Assembly (NCBI GenBank): GCA_018971455.1
Contig: JAGXAV010000168.1
Coordinates: 1-5,673, forward strand
Origin: Rhodospirillales bacterium
GTDB lineage: Bacteria > Pseudomonadota > Alphaproteobacteria > Acetobacterales > Acetobacteraceae
DNA: 5,673 nucleotides
Reading direction: 5' to 3'
Position numbers and translations under genes: made by a program. The first letter of the stretch is position 1; each line of letters opens with the position of its first letter. This document shows positions 5,425-5,673 of this stretch, in pieces. Below the pieces are notes generated by a model. That model did not search any database. It saw only the letters and a list, made by a program, of their open reading frames with translations, and was not told the origin of the DNA.

Positions 5425-5673
5425 ATGCGCATGTTCGACACGGCGAGGCGGGGCGCGCTCGCGATGGCCCTGCTGCTGCCGGTGACCGCGGGCGCACAGG
5501 CCGCGCCAGCGGCACACACCCTGGAAATCGCCACCGACCAGTCTCCGGTCGGGCTCGATCCGCAGATCGCCACCGCCTTCTCCACGGCGATCATCGACAG
5601 CAACATCTATGAAGGCCTCACCGCCATCGATGCCTGGCTGCACATCGTCCCGGCCCTGGCCAGCTCCTGGACG
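5425..5673 (+). CDS. ABC transporter substrate-binding protein, SBP_bac_5 (oligopeptide/nickel) family, N-terminal part
   Basis: Open to the end of the window, giving 83 codons; the full family length is about 500-550 residues, so roughly one sixth is seen. Residues 1-26 form a Sec signal peptide: Arg8, Arg9, a hydrophobic core ALAMALLLPV (11-20), and A-Q-A before Ala27. The mature start matches the family: LEIATDQSPVGLDPQ (33-47), then SNIYEGLTAID (59-69) and IVPALASSW (74-82). These proteins bind oligopeptides, dipeptides, nickel, opines or some sugars for ABC import, and the ligand cannot be told from this part. The gene is divergent from the CUT2 operon across a 173-nt region and probably opens a separate transporter operon, with permease and ATPase genes beyond the window. 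Confidence 0.87.
   Translation, partial: MRMFDTARRGALAMALLLPVTAGAQAAPAAHTLEIATDQSPVGLDPQIATAFSTAIIDSNIYEGLTAIDAWLHIVPALASSWT

Noticed and set aside
5017..5643. Minus-strand frame across the intergenic region and the SBP_bac_5 gene start (208 codons).
   Set aside because: It overlaps two well-supported genes in other frames and shows low-complexity Arg/Pro/Ala composition.

Overview
The window is a GC-rich bacterial stretch, densely packed with genes and with strong G/C bias at third codon positions. Gene content and style suggest an alphaproteobacterium, perhaps of the Acetobacteraceae/Rhodospirillales type. That is inferred from a TPR-glycosyltransferase pair, a CUT2 sugar transporter and an aldose dehydrogenase resembling Caulobacter XylB. 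No rRNA, tRNA, CRISPR array, insertion sequence or phage gene is visible.

Left part, plus strand (1-1673): the last 26 codons of one gene are followed 3 nt later by a complete 528-residue TPR protein with a C-terminal glycosyltransferase-like domain. The upstream tail aligns with the C-terminus of the complete protein, so the two look like tandem paralogs in one transcription unit.

Central part, minus strand (5251 down to 1675): a compact four-gene operon in the order periplasmic sugar-binding protein, membrane permease, single-domain ATPase, SDR aldose dehydrogenase. The first two junctions are 4-nt GTGA overlaps. The third has a 9-nt gap, with a strong Shine-Dalgarno partly inside the preceding stop codon. 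The likely job is high-affinity uptake of a monosaccharide, probably a pentose or related aldose, followed by oxidation of its C1 to the lactone in the cytoplasm. This is the first step of a Weimberg/Dahms-type route. The later enzymes (lactonase, sugar-acid dehydratase) and any regulator are not in the window. The operon ends 1 nt from the convergent TPR gene.

Right part (5252-5673): a 173-nt divergent intergenic region carries a candidate minus-strand promoter and a strong GC-rich hairpin overlapped by a second imperfect dyad. It leads into the N-terminus of a second, unrelated binding protein (SBP_bac_5, the oligopeptide/nickel type) cut off by the window end.

I found no convincing undescribed system. 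The most rewarding points are the sugar uptake-plus-oxidation operon of unknown substrate, the tandem TPR-glycosyltransferase paralogs with nucleotide-level repeat conservation, and the symmetric elements in the divergent promoter region.
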